From Leguminivora glycinivorella (taxonomy: Eukaryota > Arthropoda > Insecta > Lepidoptera > Tortricidae): a stretch of DNA of 64,000 nucleotides. Below the pieces are notes generated by a model that saw nothing but the letters and a program-made list of their open reading frames with translations, was not told where the DNA came from and ran no database searches. Below are positions 22,915 through 37,900 of the stretch, one piece after another (position 1 is the stretch's first letter; each line of letters begins with the position of its first letter). The stretch lies in the NCBI RefSeq assembly GCF_023078275.1, contig NC_062977.1:8267118-8331117 (forward strand), read 5' to 3'. A program made the position numbers and the translations under genes.

Positions 22915-25900
22915 GTAAGTAATAAACTGAATTAGATACCATACAGGAACGAAAAAGCGATCAAGTCAGCGGACAAGACACCAGTGGGCGGTAGAACAAG
23001 GAACCAGACCCGGGTCTTCAGATCACGCGGCTTAGGTACCTACGTGATTACACTGATTACTGATTAGACTTTACACCACCCCGACTGATGTCGAATTTTT
23101 TCTAGTGTGTGTTATCCCTGGAGGCTAGCCTTTGAGTGTAGTTAATGAGATGTAAGTAGACTGTAGTTAATAAGATGAAATGTCGATTGCAGATACAAAA
23201 TAGGGAACCGTTATCGACATTTTTATTTTCAATAAGCATATAAACAGACATCACGATCAACTTTTCTCGTTTCTTAGAAATAAACATAGGTATTATAGGT
23301 ACATACTCGTATATAGGTCCGTATAAATACGTTGTTTCCCCCGAGCCACACAAATATGGGTAAGAAATGACAAAATATTTGTCTCCGCATTATTTGCCCT
23401 CGCATTGTTTCTGTGAGAGAATTCTTCTCACAAAACCAGGTTATGTACTTAAGACGTTTGTTTGCTTTCTACCTCGGGTAAAACTGAGCCAAATCATGCC
23501 GATCCTACTACAGAGATATATAACATTATAAAACCTATGTATTAAATTATTTTGAAAAGAGCTGATAACTAAGCTTCATATATACTACCTCAATAAAACC
23601 AAGTTCCCGCCAAAAAATACGCGTCAAAATTCGGTCCATTCGTTTGTCAATTACTGGCACCACTCAACCAACCAACAGTGCCGTAGGTAAAGAGGTTTAC
23701 GTTATATATATATCCAACACTCCTCTTTTTGTATCAAAAGTTAAGTTAAGTTAGATGATGAAAAAAAAACTTGTGCAAAATTCATCAAACCGCACAAGTT
23801 ACTACCAAGAATTCAGCCAACTGCAACTGTAATGTAGACGTAGATGGCTGCGTAATCCATTCCTTTCTCTAACTTTCATGCTCAAATAAATCACCGCCAT
23901 AATGTGTCAGCACCCTTTTTATAAAAATCTCATCTTATATTACAGCCATTTTCACTTTTAGCATTACACACGATGAGGCCTCTCCTAATGATCCTGTGTG
24001 GAAGTCTGCGGTGAAACAGATTACTTTCACTTAAACGGCCAGTTTACAAAACTGTCCGGATTTCATTACTAACAAAGATTAGCTTTCGTTTTGCCAAAAT
24101 CGAATTTCGCTTTTCAATAACTCAATTTACTTAACTAGTTACGAAAGCAAAGTCTTCAAGGCATAATCAAAGCAATGCCGTCAATGGCCGTGCCCTCTTG
24201 ATTTCATTGTGTCAGTCTATTCAATAGTTCGGGTTCGTTTGATGTACAATAGAAATGAACTTTGCATGGCAATTTTATCTGCTTTCACTTTTGTTTTATT
24301 TGTCGCCATTTACTATCATTCCAGTGCTTGTTTTTATATGACGCGAAATGATATAATTATGAACCTATCATCATTAAAATATCCGGTCACATATTATAAT
24401 GTTTTCTATAGAGAAATGCTTGATGTTTTTATGATATTCATCCATCTTCTTATTGCAGTGGAGTCGTTTTGAAATTACACGTTTTGAATTTTCATTTTAA
24501 AAGCAATCCTAGGTTATCAAGCGCACGTCATCGGCAGGCCGCGTCTGCCGTACGACGCGATACTATCGCGACATTATCACACGCCTTTATTTTGATCGTC
24601 CCATTATCCCACGCTCGCCTTACTTTCTTTACCCAATTCTTTCCGTCGCAAGTATCCAAATCGAGCAAACCTCACGGAATGGGTTTACAACGGTACTTTT
24701 GCCGATTATGTTTGTGAATAGCACCTCATTCGGATCAATATCATTGGCAAAATACATTTGGTTTGGTTTTAATTCGTATATTGTTAAAAGCATTCTTATT
24801 CATAGCAAGTGGCCCAGTCGTGTCAAGAAATAAAATATCAGGCTTTAATAGGGCACACTTATCAACACTTAAAGGATTTATGGCTGCTGACCGCAAATGC
24901 CGCAGGGCAAGAAGGCCGCCGTGTTTTTATCATCGTTTAGCCTGATCTAAGTACCTACATTTTACGCGACTACATAGATGACGCGCAAGCCCGTAATCGT
25001 CAAGTTGCTGGCGGCAGGAACTATTAGCGGATGCGGTGAGTAACACACTTACCCCTGGGACCCGCGGGTCCAGTCGGGCAGCATTTCAAACGAGGCCTGG
25101 GCTCGACCCGGCCCGCTAACCAACGGCAAATGTAACTGGCTATTCATAATTCAATGTTATTAAGCCGTAATTCAAACATACGTGAAGCATCATAGAGTAT
25201 TCATTGAGGAATAAGAGATGACCCCGCAATCATGCAAATTCAATTTGCACACGGTTATGCGGCAATGGCGATAAGGCGCAATATTTTTAATCTTCAGTTA
25301 TATGCTCATAAAATGTAACATCACCCATGTATAATAACGGGGTCAATAATTTAGTTTATTATTCTTGTACAATCGATCTTTCATTTGTACATATAATCGA
25401 AAGAAATCAGCCAAACTGTTCAATAGAGCAATATTGAATGAATACAATTAAAGAACAGGGAAATCAGAGCACTACCTAAACTAAACTTACAAAATTTCAA
25501 ACCTAATTTAAATGGAACGGTCTTTTACTGATAACTATGCAGTAACATTTAATTGATATCAATGCCTATTTGTATGATGTTGATGAACTAACTTTATCTA
25601 AACAAATCAAAACTTCTTTACATACATTAAAATTTAATATAGGATATCCGTGATAGTTGGTATTTTAATGGACGATTCGCACACTTTCTCTATCAAGGTT
25701 CACAATTATCTGTCAGCGAGTATCAAACTGTACTGTAATTGATTCAGGCCCGCCCATTCAACAACAAAGGAGATGTCATTGAATATGGGCTAAACGTCTA
25801 GTGGAGTGACAGGTGGCCCGGAGCACCCAGTCAGTGTGCCATGCGTGAGCAATCTCCGGCTAGGGAACGCTGTGCCTTACCGTTCAGAGCCTCGCCATTT

Positions 25901-28900
25901 TGCCATCATCCGTGACAGATGAATGCTGCAATTATACCTTTTAAATAACAGTGTTTCAGAGCATGATCACACATTGGTACACTTATACCAAATTAAATGT
26001 ACCTCTACCACATTACGTTTATCTACTTCTTATCGGATCAGCAGAATGTTAAGTGCAGGGAATAATTTCCCTTTTAATGCTTTTTTGGCGTGTTTAAAAC
26101 TGCGCCCTCAAGAAACAATGTCTAGACTTCATAATTCACGGTAAAGTCAAGTCGCGCTATCCTTTAATTAAGCCGTGTATCAACACAACTCAATGAAGCA
26201 CGACGCGCCAATAAATTCTTATTCCGGCCCTAAAGCACCATGTGTTATTGCAATGTGTCCACTGAGCGTTTATTTGTGGAACCAATTTAAATAAACTTGT
26301 TGACGGTTACGAGAGCCCGCCAGGGCTTACTCTGAAGCTCGGTCGTCCGGTGCAGTAGTAAATTGCCTGCAGCATTTGCTTGGGGCCGCGATACTCACAC
26401 AATTTAATTTTAAATATAATTGGAATCGAAAACAATGACACGACAATAATTCTTTACCAGTTAGCAATTTAGAAACTGTCCGTCCTGGCAAATATAATTG
26501 GCGATCGAGAAACGCCGTGTGATTTCGATTTCTAAGTCCGATTACTTCCTGCGCCTCTGGTTGAGAAGTGGCTTGATGCAGCTCGCTGACAGACATGCTT
26601 ATCTTTAGTAAATCTTGTTCAAAGTTACATTTCCGTTGTACATGTGAATTGTGTCATCTCTGTATTTTACCGTTGTGTGAGCAATTATTAACTTATAAAT
26701 TGGATATTTGATTGCTTCCTCCTGCTGCGCTCATTTTTAGTTCAACTGCATCGTAGTTATATTATGCAGAATTGGACTCCGAATTGGAATGAACACGTTG
26801 AGCCTATAACTGACAGACAGGAGCCTAAATCTGTTCGTTTCTGTTTGAATGTGAGAATAGTATCTACAAATAAATAAAATCGACGTTGGTTTTGTCAGAT
26901 CAAGCTCATTTTCCGTGTAGCTTCAATTTGATACCGAGTATGGGAATATGAGTCTTGATACGATTTGTATACATTTTGTAACATTTTACATACTCGCTTG
27001 TACGGTATGTACCTGTAGATGGGATCTCAAAGGCCGAACTGTTAAAACTTGGATGGGAACAACATTATCTTTGTAGGTATTGTATTAGCTGTGGCTTTCT
27101 TAGCAAGCTCTTCGCATCCCACAATAAGTACAGTTATCCTTGCAGTTTTATTTTTTATTGCTCAGGTTTATGAGTTGCAAGCTTTATCTTTGACCGCGAT
27201 ATCGCACTCAGGATGAGCTTAATTTTACAAGAGATAACTGAGGTTTTTTTCTGGGTCAAAGATGTATTTTGATAATTAAATTTGAAATGTAAATCCTGTT
27301 CTTAATTAGCCATTATATGATGATCTACTGGTCCTGCTCACTCGAAATTACTGACATCGTGAGCCGTTTAGCGCATATACGATATATACTTCTTATCGAT
27401 AATTGCCTTTCCCTGTCTTCTGGATCATCTGATGTAACCCGTAAATTGACTCCAAAATATCTACGTGCATTATACTATACAGTCACATTCTGAGATTATT
27501 GAGCCACCTGCAAGTACTTACGGGGCCGGGGAGCATAGCTTCGTGGATCCGTGGCAAATTCTTGTGCTTTTGAATTTAGAACTTTCTTCTTTTATTCTTT
27601 TAAAAGTTCAAGCCTTATGTACTCGCTCGAGACCAGGACCCAGGAGGATAATTTTAAATCATACTCACTGTCATTTACTATATGGGACCAACACCGAAAC
27701 TTTAGATGTCTGACCTTGACATTTTCTGTGATAACGAAACCTTTTTTTTTTGCTACTAAATAAAAACATCCTGTACAGTGTCACGTGTTGATACCTCAAT
27801 TCTTGGAACATCAAATCGCTGCAACGATTAGACGTTCACGAGTGTTTAATCCGCTCTTTGACCCGACGAACAATACTGTTTCTGCATCCATTAACCCAGT
27901 TGCTGTAACAAGCATCACTTTATTTTCAACAGCCACGGCACGCTAAGCACTAATGATGGATTACCGGAATATTAAATCTTTACCCTGTTCGCAACCATCA
28001 TCACTTACCTGGCGAATATGTAGATCGTGTAAACGAGGCATTGGTAGATCGTGTAAGCGAGGCATTAGTGCATGCTAACATCGATTAAATATGAAGCGCA
28101 GATGTACACAGTAATTTAGTGATAGGATTTTAATGCATTTTTAATACTCATGCTTTATCATATCATAAACAATAAGAACAGTTTAGAATACGTCTAGGTT
28201 CTATTATTTTTAACCGCACACCTTCGTGTGTTGTGTTTAATAATATTTTTAAAATTCAAGTTTTTTTAGGCCAAAATCGGCCAAAAATCATCTATCGCTC
28301 GTATTGTAAACAATTATTATAAATGTTTCCGACTATCGAGAGCTAGAAATTCAGTAATCGGCCTTAATTTAAAAAAATATATATTTTTAGGAAATAACCT
28401 CCAGAAGAAGTAAATAAACCTCCAGTATTTTTTAACCGACTTGAAAAAAAGGAGGAGGTTCTCAATTCGACTGTTTTTTTTTTTAATATGTATGTTATTT
28501 AAAATCCTTTTTGGAGATATGACTATTAGGAAAAGTAAATAAATACCTAGTTGATATTCTTACTATTGATAATAAAGAGAAGCACTGCAGTGCAGTAGCA
28601 ATAGCACCTGTTTAGACTCTCGTGTAGCATTATACAAACGACACCAACTTAGAGCCAGTTGAATATAGTACTTACGTCTCCCGATGGGTAATATTCGTAG
28701 AAGGAGATTTAGGGCTCGTATGAGAGAACCGTTATGACGATAGACCTACACACTATATAAGGCGGACCCTCTATGGCGGCGCGACGGAGATATTGCGGCG
28801 AGCGCCATAAAAGTATACTCTAGCCTACTAGGAAACGATTGCTTGCATTTACAATATGTCACTATCGTCTATCGCAAGTGACTCACACGGTCGGCGATCA

Positions 28901-31900
28901 CTCTTGCTATTATAAAGCAATTAAGAATCACACGGACACTCTCATTTTGCAATCATTTTAGAACAACATTCTAAATAATGAGTCTACATAGATACATATC
29001 ATACTCTTCCCTTCATCATCTAAATTAAATACGAAATGGAGAAAACCATACTCGCAAATAATGTTTTGGCTGAAGGTAAAGGTCCAAATTTCCCTTATTC
29101 GAGCGGTCTCTATAAGGGTGAGAGGCACCCGGAGACTCATAAGGGCCTTCGAATGTGAGGACGGAGCAGGGATCCTGTTCTAAAGAAGGATTCATCATGG
29201 CAATCATAGGTTCCCTCAACTGTTCCTCTGTCAAAGTAAACATCGTCCACGTGCCATACACACCGGCCCACAGAAAACGCACCAAAATAATTGGAATATG
29301 GTCTTGAAAAGCGTGAGCAAAATTGTCTTTACACCGACGGTCACTTATTGCTTGGACTGTTTCAGTTTTTGATTTCATCATTTTATATTGTTTTGTTTAA
29401 ATATTGAATTTACTTGGACTATGAAATGTAAAATTTTAGTAGATGAGATACAATTAAAAAATAATGAGTCTACGATCCGGAAAAGAAACTTGAAAATTTT
29501 ATATAGTAGATTAATAAAAATAAATAGGTGATCTAAAAATTTTAGACTTTACACACACCGGTCGTGTATGTTACTAATAAGTATTGAACTTCTTATCATA
29601 AAAACACAAAATAGTGAATCCTACTAACAATATACCTAATATAGATGGATGGATTTATCAATCTCAGAAGTCGTTAGTACCTATGAAAATTACTCCACAT
29701 CTTTATTTTACTATTTGAGGCCCACAGGGCTACCCTATATACATAGCTCGGGCATACGAGTTGTTTTAAAAATGAACCTTAAGTTGACCAAATAGTGTTT
29801 TTCATATGCACCTAGAAGAAAAACAAGATATTGTAGTTTTCATCGACATCGCAATAGCCGTTTAAAAAAAATGAATGAAACAGGTATGGGTATGCAAATG
29901 GGTCTGAAAAAATATGATAGATTATTTTCCGCTACTGTACCTACACTGATGTTTACATCCATTAAAAAGATTCCGATCAATTCAACCTGACGTCAAAAGT
30001 CACGCCCACTTGACACACGTTTTCGTCAGCATAATTACCTAATATAAACGCACACCTACAAACAAAGTCGATAACACAAGGATAATGGACAGAACTTTGA
30101 TAGGTGAAAAAAGTTATCGTCAATTATTATCATTATGAGTTCGTTACTTTTGGTCGAAAACATGTTTACCTGAAAAACTGACAAAATATTGATAAAAAAG
30201 TGGTGAATCCGCTATAAGTAAGATAGCGAATTTAATGTCTTCTCAAGCATAATTGTCAAAATAAATAAAATATTTGGTGACATCTTAGTCATCTTACACA
30301 GATCGAACTAGCTCCAAACAAAGAACGTAGGTACTAACTAAGACGATGGTCCTGAGTCTGAATTCAGGTAAAAGCATCTAAATTTAATGTCATTAACAAA
30401 TCACAATAGATGCCATTTTGCTCAAACTTACCTACTTATTATCGGCCCTCTCTTCATATTGTCTAAAAAAAGATTCGCCATAAACTTAAAATGTGTCGAT
30501 AAAGACATTTTTTACTTACAAGAGATGCTCCACTCACTTGACGCGCCCCAAATACCCTGTCCCGTACCGACAAGTGTATCAGCGCTGAATCAAATCGGCC
30601 TTGACTTTGTCTCGATATAATCTGCAGCCCAAACGCAAAGTCACGCACATCAAACTTTTCACGGCTGTCGACGGTGTGCCAAATCTAATAAACGGAGTGT
30701 TCGCCATTGTAATCCGTTTTGGATTATTGTGTCAGTTCAGCATCTTGATAACGAATGATTATTATCATTATCATAAGATTAGTTTATTAATGCCTGCGAT
30801 CTGGGAGCGGTTAACATTTTTTTCTGTACTTATTATTTAAATACTTGATTACTTTTTTTGTTTATTATCATACCTATACTTATCAAACCAAGCCATAATT
30901 GTGAATAAAGTGTTTCATAGCTTATGATACATATTATTATTTTAAAATTGTTACGGGCAACTTTTCATAATCTCCAAATACATTATTTAAGTTACGATAC
31001 TCTACATCGATGAAAAAGGGGTTACCTACGCGCAGCTAATTTACAACTAGCGGAACATTATTTAATTTTCCGCTCAAAATTGATCAAAACATGTTTTTTA
31101 GTCTCTTAATATTAATGGGGATCAAAATAAGACAAATATCGTTGCTGATTTGTCGAAAGCGTGTCCATCTGCCTTATCGAGACGTAAATCAGATGATGAT
31201 TATCATATTTATGATAAATAAAATAAAAACCTTCGTGTCCGTATCTCATAATTAAAGAAAAGCAATGAAAGCATGAAAATAGAGATTTCTAATTAATCAG
31301 TATGCAAATTAATAATTATTATCATTGTGAATGAAACTGGCGTAGAAATTATTGAGTGTCAATTGAAAAATGATTCATTAACAGTTTTAAAATTTCTCGC
31401 GGAACTCGGGTTTCGCCCGCTATAAATCGTTGGTGATTATTCAAGTGCGTAAATCGCATGCATATTCATACACCTATCAACTGCTTGCCAATTTCCTTAT
31501 GGATGGCATACCACTGTGTTATCAACGGTTATTTAAATACTCCGTTGTTAAACACTTTAAAACATTTTCACCAGCTTCCGAGTTATTTATTCCGCTACAT
31601 AGTACCATCATTAATAACATCCATTAGTTGGTATTTCCCGATAGGTGGCCGAGAAGGAATGTACAACTTTTACAAACTATCATATAGGTACACTGATTTA
31701 TTTTATATCGAATACAGTTACGACGCCTTTTAAGTAATTTTTAGGACAGATGACGTTGTTTGTGCGTTTTAAGCAAAATAATATATGTATTAGAAAGTCA
31801 TGTTTACAAGACAACACTTAAAGAAAATCTCAGTTTCAATCTTGCCAACGGATTTCTGTAAACGGGCATTTCTCAGAGCGTTTCAACTTTTTTGATTTCG

Positions 31901-34900
31901 GTGGCAGCATTATAACCCGAACCCCGTAAGCGTAGCATGAGTTTTCTTTGTTTCTGGTAGAAATCCGCGACTTCTATTTGAATTGACAAAATTTCATGTG
32001 ACTCTTCTGCTCTTACAGGATTCACGTAAAAATGTTACCACCGGAATCAAATAAATTTAAACGCTCTGAGAAATGCCCAAATTATGAAAATTGAAATCCA
32101 TATTTATATTTTCTAATTTTGTCATAGTCAAAGTTATTTTAAATGACCCGACTCAATTGAACGTTGAACGTACAATTAATCGTAGAAAAAGAATAAGCAA
32201 CTTTACGTCAGCGCCTAGCTTTAGAAAAAAATCGTTTTAGAACCATACATGCCTCAATTGAACGTTGAACGTACAATCGTTATTTTACGTACCCATTGAT
32301 CAATTGATTCCGGGTATAGTACCAATTCATTGATTAATAGTACCAATTATGTGAGACTTTGTCACTGTCTATAAATTGTAATACGCTTGTTTCCGGTCTC
32401 ATTAAGTTAGTAAATGTGTGTGTATTTAAGAAAAGACCGTATTGAAATTATATAAATTCTTCGATCGCAAGGTCACGAACTGGCGGTTACGTACATGGCC
32501 GAAGGAATTCTCTCGTCACCGGTTACCCGAAATCTGTTTTTTTTTATAAAACATAACTAGACTCATATTTCTGTAGGCTTTAATTTTCCTATAGTAGTAA
32601 GTGAAATTATGTGCGATTGAAGTCAACTTTCATTTACCCAACTACTAACATCGCCTGTCGTCATTCAGAGTAAGTATATACTTAATGTCTAAATTAAACT
32701 TTATTTTCCTGTTACAGCAACGCTATTGGGCTCAGAGTGCGTCGTATCGGAGCAGTGCACCCTGAAGGTGGCCTACAGTGCTTGTCTGGAAGGCGTGTGC
32801 CGCTGCACCGACGGCCATCTGCAGTTTAGGAAGCATACATGTCTTTCTCGTAAGTATTTCCTGAACATAACCAATTAGGAACTTGACTTTGACTTAACGT
32901 CTTTTCGTGTGTAGCTAATACAATTTTTTAGTTTGACAAACTTATAAATGTATACATAGTGGGTTAGACATGGGTGGTAAAAATCACCCAGTCTGATGAT
33001 GATGATTCGATATGACATAGGTATCAGTAATGTAATGTATTTATATGATGAGCGTTGAGTCTGTAATAGATTTAAAAGCCAATGATGATTACGTCCTAAG
33101 TGTTTTAGAAGCAAACGCGCAACGTCTGCATTTAACAAACAAACAATATGCATTTAAAGAGTCCACAGAAGCAAAAAATAACGTATGCGCATAAATTGAG
33201 CCCAACTTTATTGTTAGCAATAAACTGTCTGCGTTTTGCTCGAGCCCGATTACCAACATAACTATTTAACCCGTATTGTCCAAGTCAGTAAGCGTAACAA
33301 TAGCAAGGCATTATCCTCACAACTCCTCACTCCGATACACACCGGTAACACATCATTTACTTTCGATTTCGTTCGGTCGTCTAGCGACTCATGCCGAATT
33401 GACCAAGTCACGGAGAGTTACTGGACTGCGACGAACGAGATAAGTCTCCGTGTAATTCTATAAATCAGGAAGATGTGTGTCGTCACGGGGGGTTCGTGGC
33501 GATACGAGATTTGATGTGTCTGAATACGATATCTTCCTTAGTGCGGTATCAGATTAGCGTAAGGCTCGGGCGTAGGGTAAGGGTAAGGTTCGGCGTGAGG
33601 AGCTTACACTTGCCTTATATTTCCCTACATTTGGTCTGGCTACTTACTTGCACAATCGTATTAGTAAACACTGGTCTGACATTCATCAGGTAGATATTTT
33701 TCAACTTTAAGCCTGAAATACAAAAATATGTAGTATAAAATATTGTCTTGGAAATCAATCACTTATTTGTTGCCTATATCCAAATGTGCCTGCATTGTCT
33801 AGCGGCCCGACTCAATCTTTAAGATAATCAAAGATATACAGTACCGAAAGAATATTAGATCTACATATGATATGAATTGGATGTGTCATTATCAAAAGCG
33901 TTTATGTTTGAAATTTGCAAGCTCATTTTTTAAAATATAAAAGTAGGTAGTGTACCTAGTGCGGGTTAAACTCAGACTAAAAAGTTGAGCTTGCAATTTT
34001 ACCTTACTAGTACCTTATCTTAGGTATGTATTATACAGAGCTTTTTTTGCGCATTCTGCCTATTCTCCAATATAGTGGAAGTACTTTTAATAGAGCGTCA
34101 TTTCCGTGTGCGAGCCCGTCTGTGAGAAAACGAGGTAATTGTTCTTCGGACCCGCGGCGACTTCATGTGAACCTCTCTTATTACGGCCAATAACGCCACC
34201 ATTACGATCTTATTGTGAGAATTATACCACTTATAACATAGTCCGTCTAAATGCCTTCAATAGCCAAGTTTGCCCACATTCCGCTGATTTTTTAAGACGT
34301 TTAAAGAAAAGATCGCAATGACGTTAGGTACAGATAGCAAAAAATGGCTTCAGTCGAATACTATATCCATACGAAACAAAAGCATGTGGTCTTAGCTACG
34401 CCGTAAAACGCCTGTGCCTATAAAATATAAGCAATGACTTACTATAGCCACCTATAGCAATAACTTTCAGTCTGTTACAATAATAAAAGATATTGTTCAC
34501 CATAAAACTTTAAAAATTGGATTAACTCATTGTTTCAAGAACGAAATCGAAATCCTCAATTTGCATAATTATTATTTTAATTATATCGCGAACTAGTTCT
34601 GAAGAATCATTGCTATTAGTTCTGCAGCACCGCATTGTAATCACACCACAATATCTCCTGATTGTCCAATTCAAACGGAATAAGTAGGCGAGTAGATACT
34701 GTCCCAGATAAACGAACTTGCTATTATCTAGTCAAATTTTTGATATTTGAATAACCACAGGCGATGACTAGGTATCTGGGTCGACACATCTGAAGCCAAG
34801 TCCACACAAAAAAGCAGTCGGAACGCCAACTATGGTGCGTGCCTTACTGTTTCTGATTACCATATAATGGACTATCAAATTACCATTTGTAAATTTACAT

Positions 34901-37900
34901 TCACTACACTTAATCAAATTGGCGTCGTTTTATTATTATGGTATTTACATTGTAAAACAATTGCCGTTCGGAAAACTTGCAACATTTGCATACCCGAGGA
35001 GGTAACTAAACCTCTTGTTCGGTGCGATAATGTACCTAAAATAAAATAAAATAATAAATAAATAAATATATATTTGGGACACCTTACACAGATCAACTTA
35101 GGCCCAAACTAAGCAAAGCTTGTACTATGGGTGCTAAGCGACGATATACATACTTAAATAGATAAATACATACTTATATACATAGAAAACATAGTATAGT
35201 TAGTGACTGTGTCTACTGGGAGAATAGTTATAAATAAATAAATAATAAATACATATTATAGGACATTTTTTACACAAATTGACTGAGCCCCATGGTAAGC
35301 TCAAGAAGGCATGTATTGTGGGTACTCAGACAACGATATATATGTCGCAGTAAGATAGATAAAGCCGTTATATAGTTATAACCCTAGGGATATAATTATA
35401 TGTCGTAACATAGTTAAACGAAAGCGATTAATTGCTATCTTACTAGGAATATAACTATAATACTAAACTAGTTTAGTCATATAGTTATATGACTGGATTC
35501 AGTTTAGTGAAATGATTGTAGGCAGGAGTGCGGCGGTGCGGCGGAGGTATAGTTATAACCCTAGGGATATAATTATATGCCGTAACATAGCTAAACGAAA
35601 GCGATTCCTTACCATCTTACTAGGAATATAATTATAATACGTTACTAGTTCAGTTATATAATTATATCACTGGATTAAACTTAGTCTAGGGATATAATTA
35701 TAATACGTCTCTAGTTAAGTAATATAGTTATATTACAGGATTAAGTTCAGTAGTATAATTGTAGCAGTGTAGTGCTGCAAATTGCACTATTTGCGATAGT
35801 AAATATCATGTTTATCTTAGATTAAATTAAAACTGCCATCGCACAAATCCAAATGCAGATACAATTTAAAAAATGAATAAATCCGATATTATGAAAAGAA
35901 CCGGGAGCACCGGTTCCTAAATTTTTGTCTCGGTTCTTTCGCCACCATAAAATTACCGGGATTTCCCGGGAAATCAAGAATCGGGAAATACCGGGAGCAT
36001 GCCCTAACTGTTACGTTTTAACTAATATAGCTTGGATTCGTTTGTTTAGTAACCAAACCTTGTGTACTATGTTCGATACAAAATAAACTTTGTTCTAACG
36101 CCAGTGACATTGCAACCGAGACTTAATACATAGTAATACGCGATTAAGTCCCGTTTGCAATTTTAAATACCGTATTATAATTATATTCCTAGTAAGATGG
36201 TAATCGCTTTTGTTTAGCTAGTTACGGCATATAATTATATCCCTAGGGTTATAACTATACCTCCGCCGCACCGCCGCACTCCTGCCTACAATCATTTCAC
36301 TAAACTGAATCTAGTCATATAACTATATGACTAAACTAGTAACGTATTATAGTTATATTCCTAGTAAGATAGCAATTAATCGCTTTCGTTTAACTATGTT
36401 ACGACGTATAATTATATTCCTAGGGTTATAACTATATAACGGCTTTATCTATCTTACTGCGACATATATAAAATACAAATATAGGTACATAATAGAGAAC
36501 ATCCATGATTCAGGAACAAATATCTGAGCTCATCACACAAATAAATGCTCTTACCGGGATTCGAACCCTGGGACTGCGGCTTAGCAGACAGGGTCACTAC
36601 CCGCTAGGCCAGACCGGTCGCCAAGTTCTTGTTATTTGTTCTGCGGGATTAAGGTCTGCTAATTAAACTGAATATATTGCTTGTCTGATCACTTTTTACA
36701 TGCAGTGAATGCATGCAAAATACATGCAAATGTATATGTCAGAAAAAAACAGGACAGTGTTTCACCCCTCTACTTCCATTCTGTAGGTATTATGTAATAA
36801 ACACCTACTGTTCAAATATGTAGTTAAATTAATAAATCCTTTTGCTATAGATAAATTCAAAACATCTCGCTTTTTAGGGTTGAAAACTAGCTGAGATCTA
36901 TGAAAGATTGACTTATCCTCTTTACGCGCACTGCAAATGGGATTAATATTGAGAAACCGTTAATTTTCAACTTCCAACGGCAAAGCTATGGTTTATTGCA
37001 CTGTATTAGTAGATAACACATGACATAATGATGCCACACAAACAGCTGTTTACAACTGTACATCGGCTATTAGAGCGTTAGCAGAGCGTCGCGTATGGTC
37101 AGCATCGGGAAAATTGCTATCAACAACTGATCATTAAGACCGGCACGTTCTATGCATTACTGTAAATAAATACAACAATTTCTACACTTTGTATATGGGT
37201 AGAACTTTCATTGATATCAAATAAGATTAGCTACTAATTTTATAATTATCTCGCTTTCAGCTGCACCACCCGGACATGTCTGCTACAGCAATGAACACTG
37301 TCGACTATGGGACAGAGAAAGTCATTGCGAATTTGTCATACCCAATCTGTTTGGTAGATGCTCCTGCAACGCATTTTACCGATTAACAGGCGATAAATGT
37401 GTGGCACAAAAACCGACCTTGGTCACAGAAGCGGTTGTTGCTGAACAAGAAACCGTGTTAGTGGATGCCAATGGCACCATATTAGAAAATACTGTGAGCC
37501 ATAAGTCGCCCACGGCATCCGCATTTGTAAATTCTGGGTCCGTGGATTCTTTACGGCCAGCAAACACGTTCACAGATTCGTCAGAAGATGTCAAGCCCAG
37601 TAATTTACCAATGTTTACAAATAAGAACGAAATACTAAGCACACAAGAAGATAGTCCGCTAATGCAAGCTGTCATGAAAGTTCCCGAGCCAACTAAAAAA
37701 CTGCCTGTGTCAAACCGCAAAGATGGGGAACCTAACGAAACCGTTGGTATTGATGAGTTGACTGCCAATTTGCATGCAAATGATCAGCCGATTTATAGAG
37801 TTGTGACGCAACCATCCTTAGATAAGAAAAGCAACAAAAAAACCGGAACATCTAAAGACCAGCAGAAGTACAAAACGGGACATCAGAAGAAATCATCTTT

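Noticed and set aside
24961..25030. Possible alternative exon (ATAG|ATGACGCGCAAGCC ... GGATGCG|GTGAGT)
   Set aside because: No pyrimidine tract before the acceptor, and it does not fit between the flanking exons with any support.
36555..36626. Possible tRNA gene (A and B boxes on the minus strand)
   Set aside because: It is the head of a SINE with the family's body and tail. The cloverleaf is not complete.
37376..37768. 130-codon minus-strand ORF
   Set aside because: Shadow of the EB/LDL-A exon on the opposite strand.
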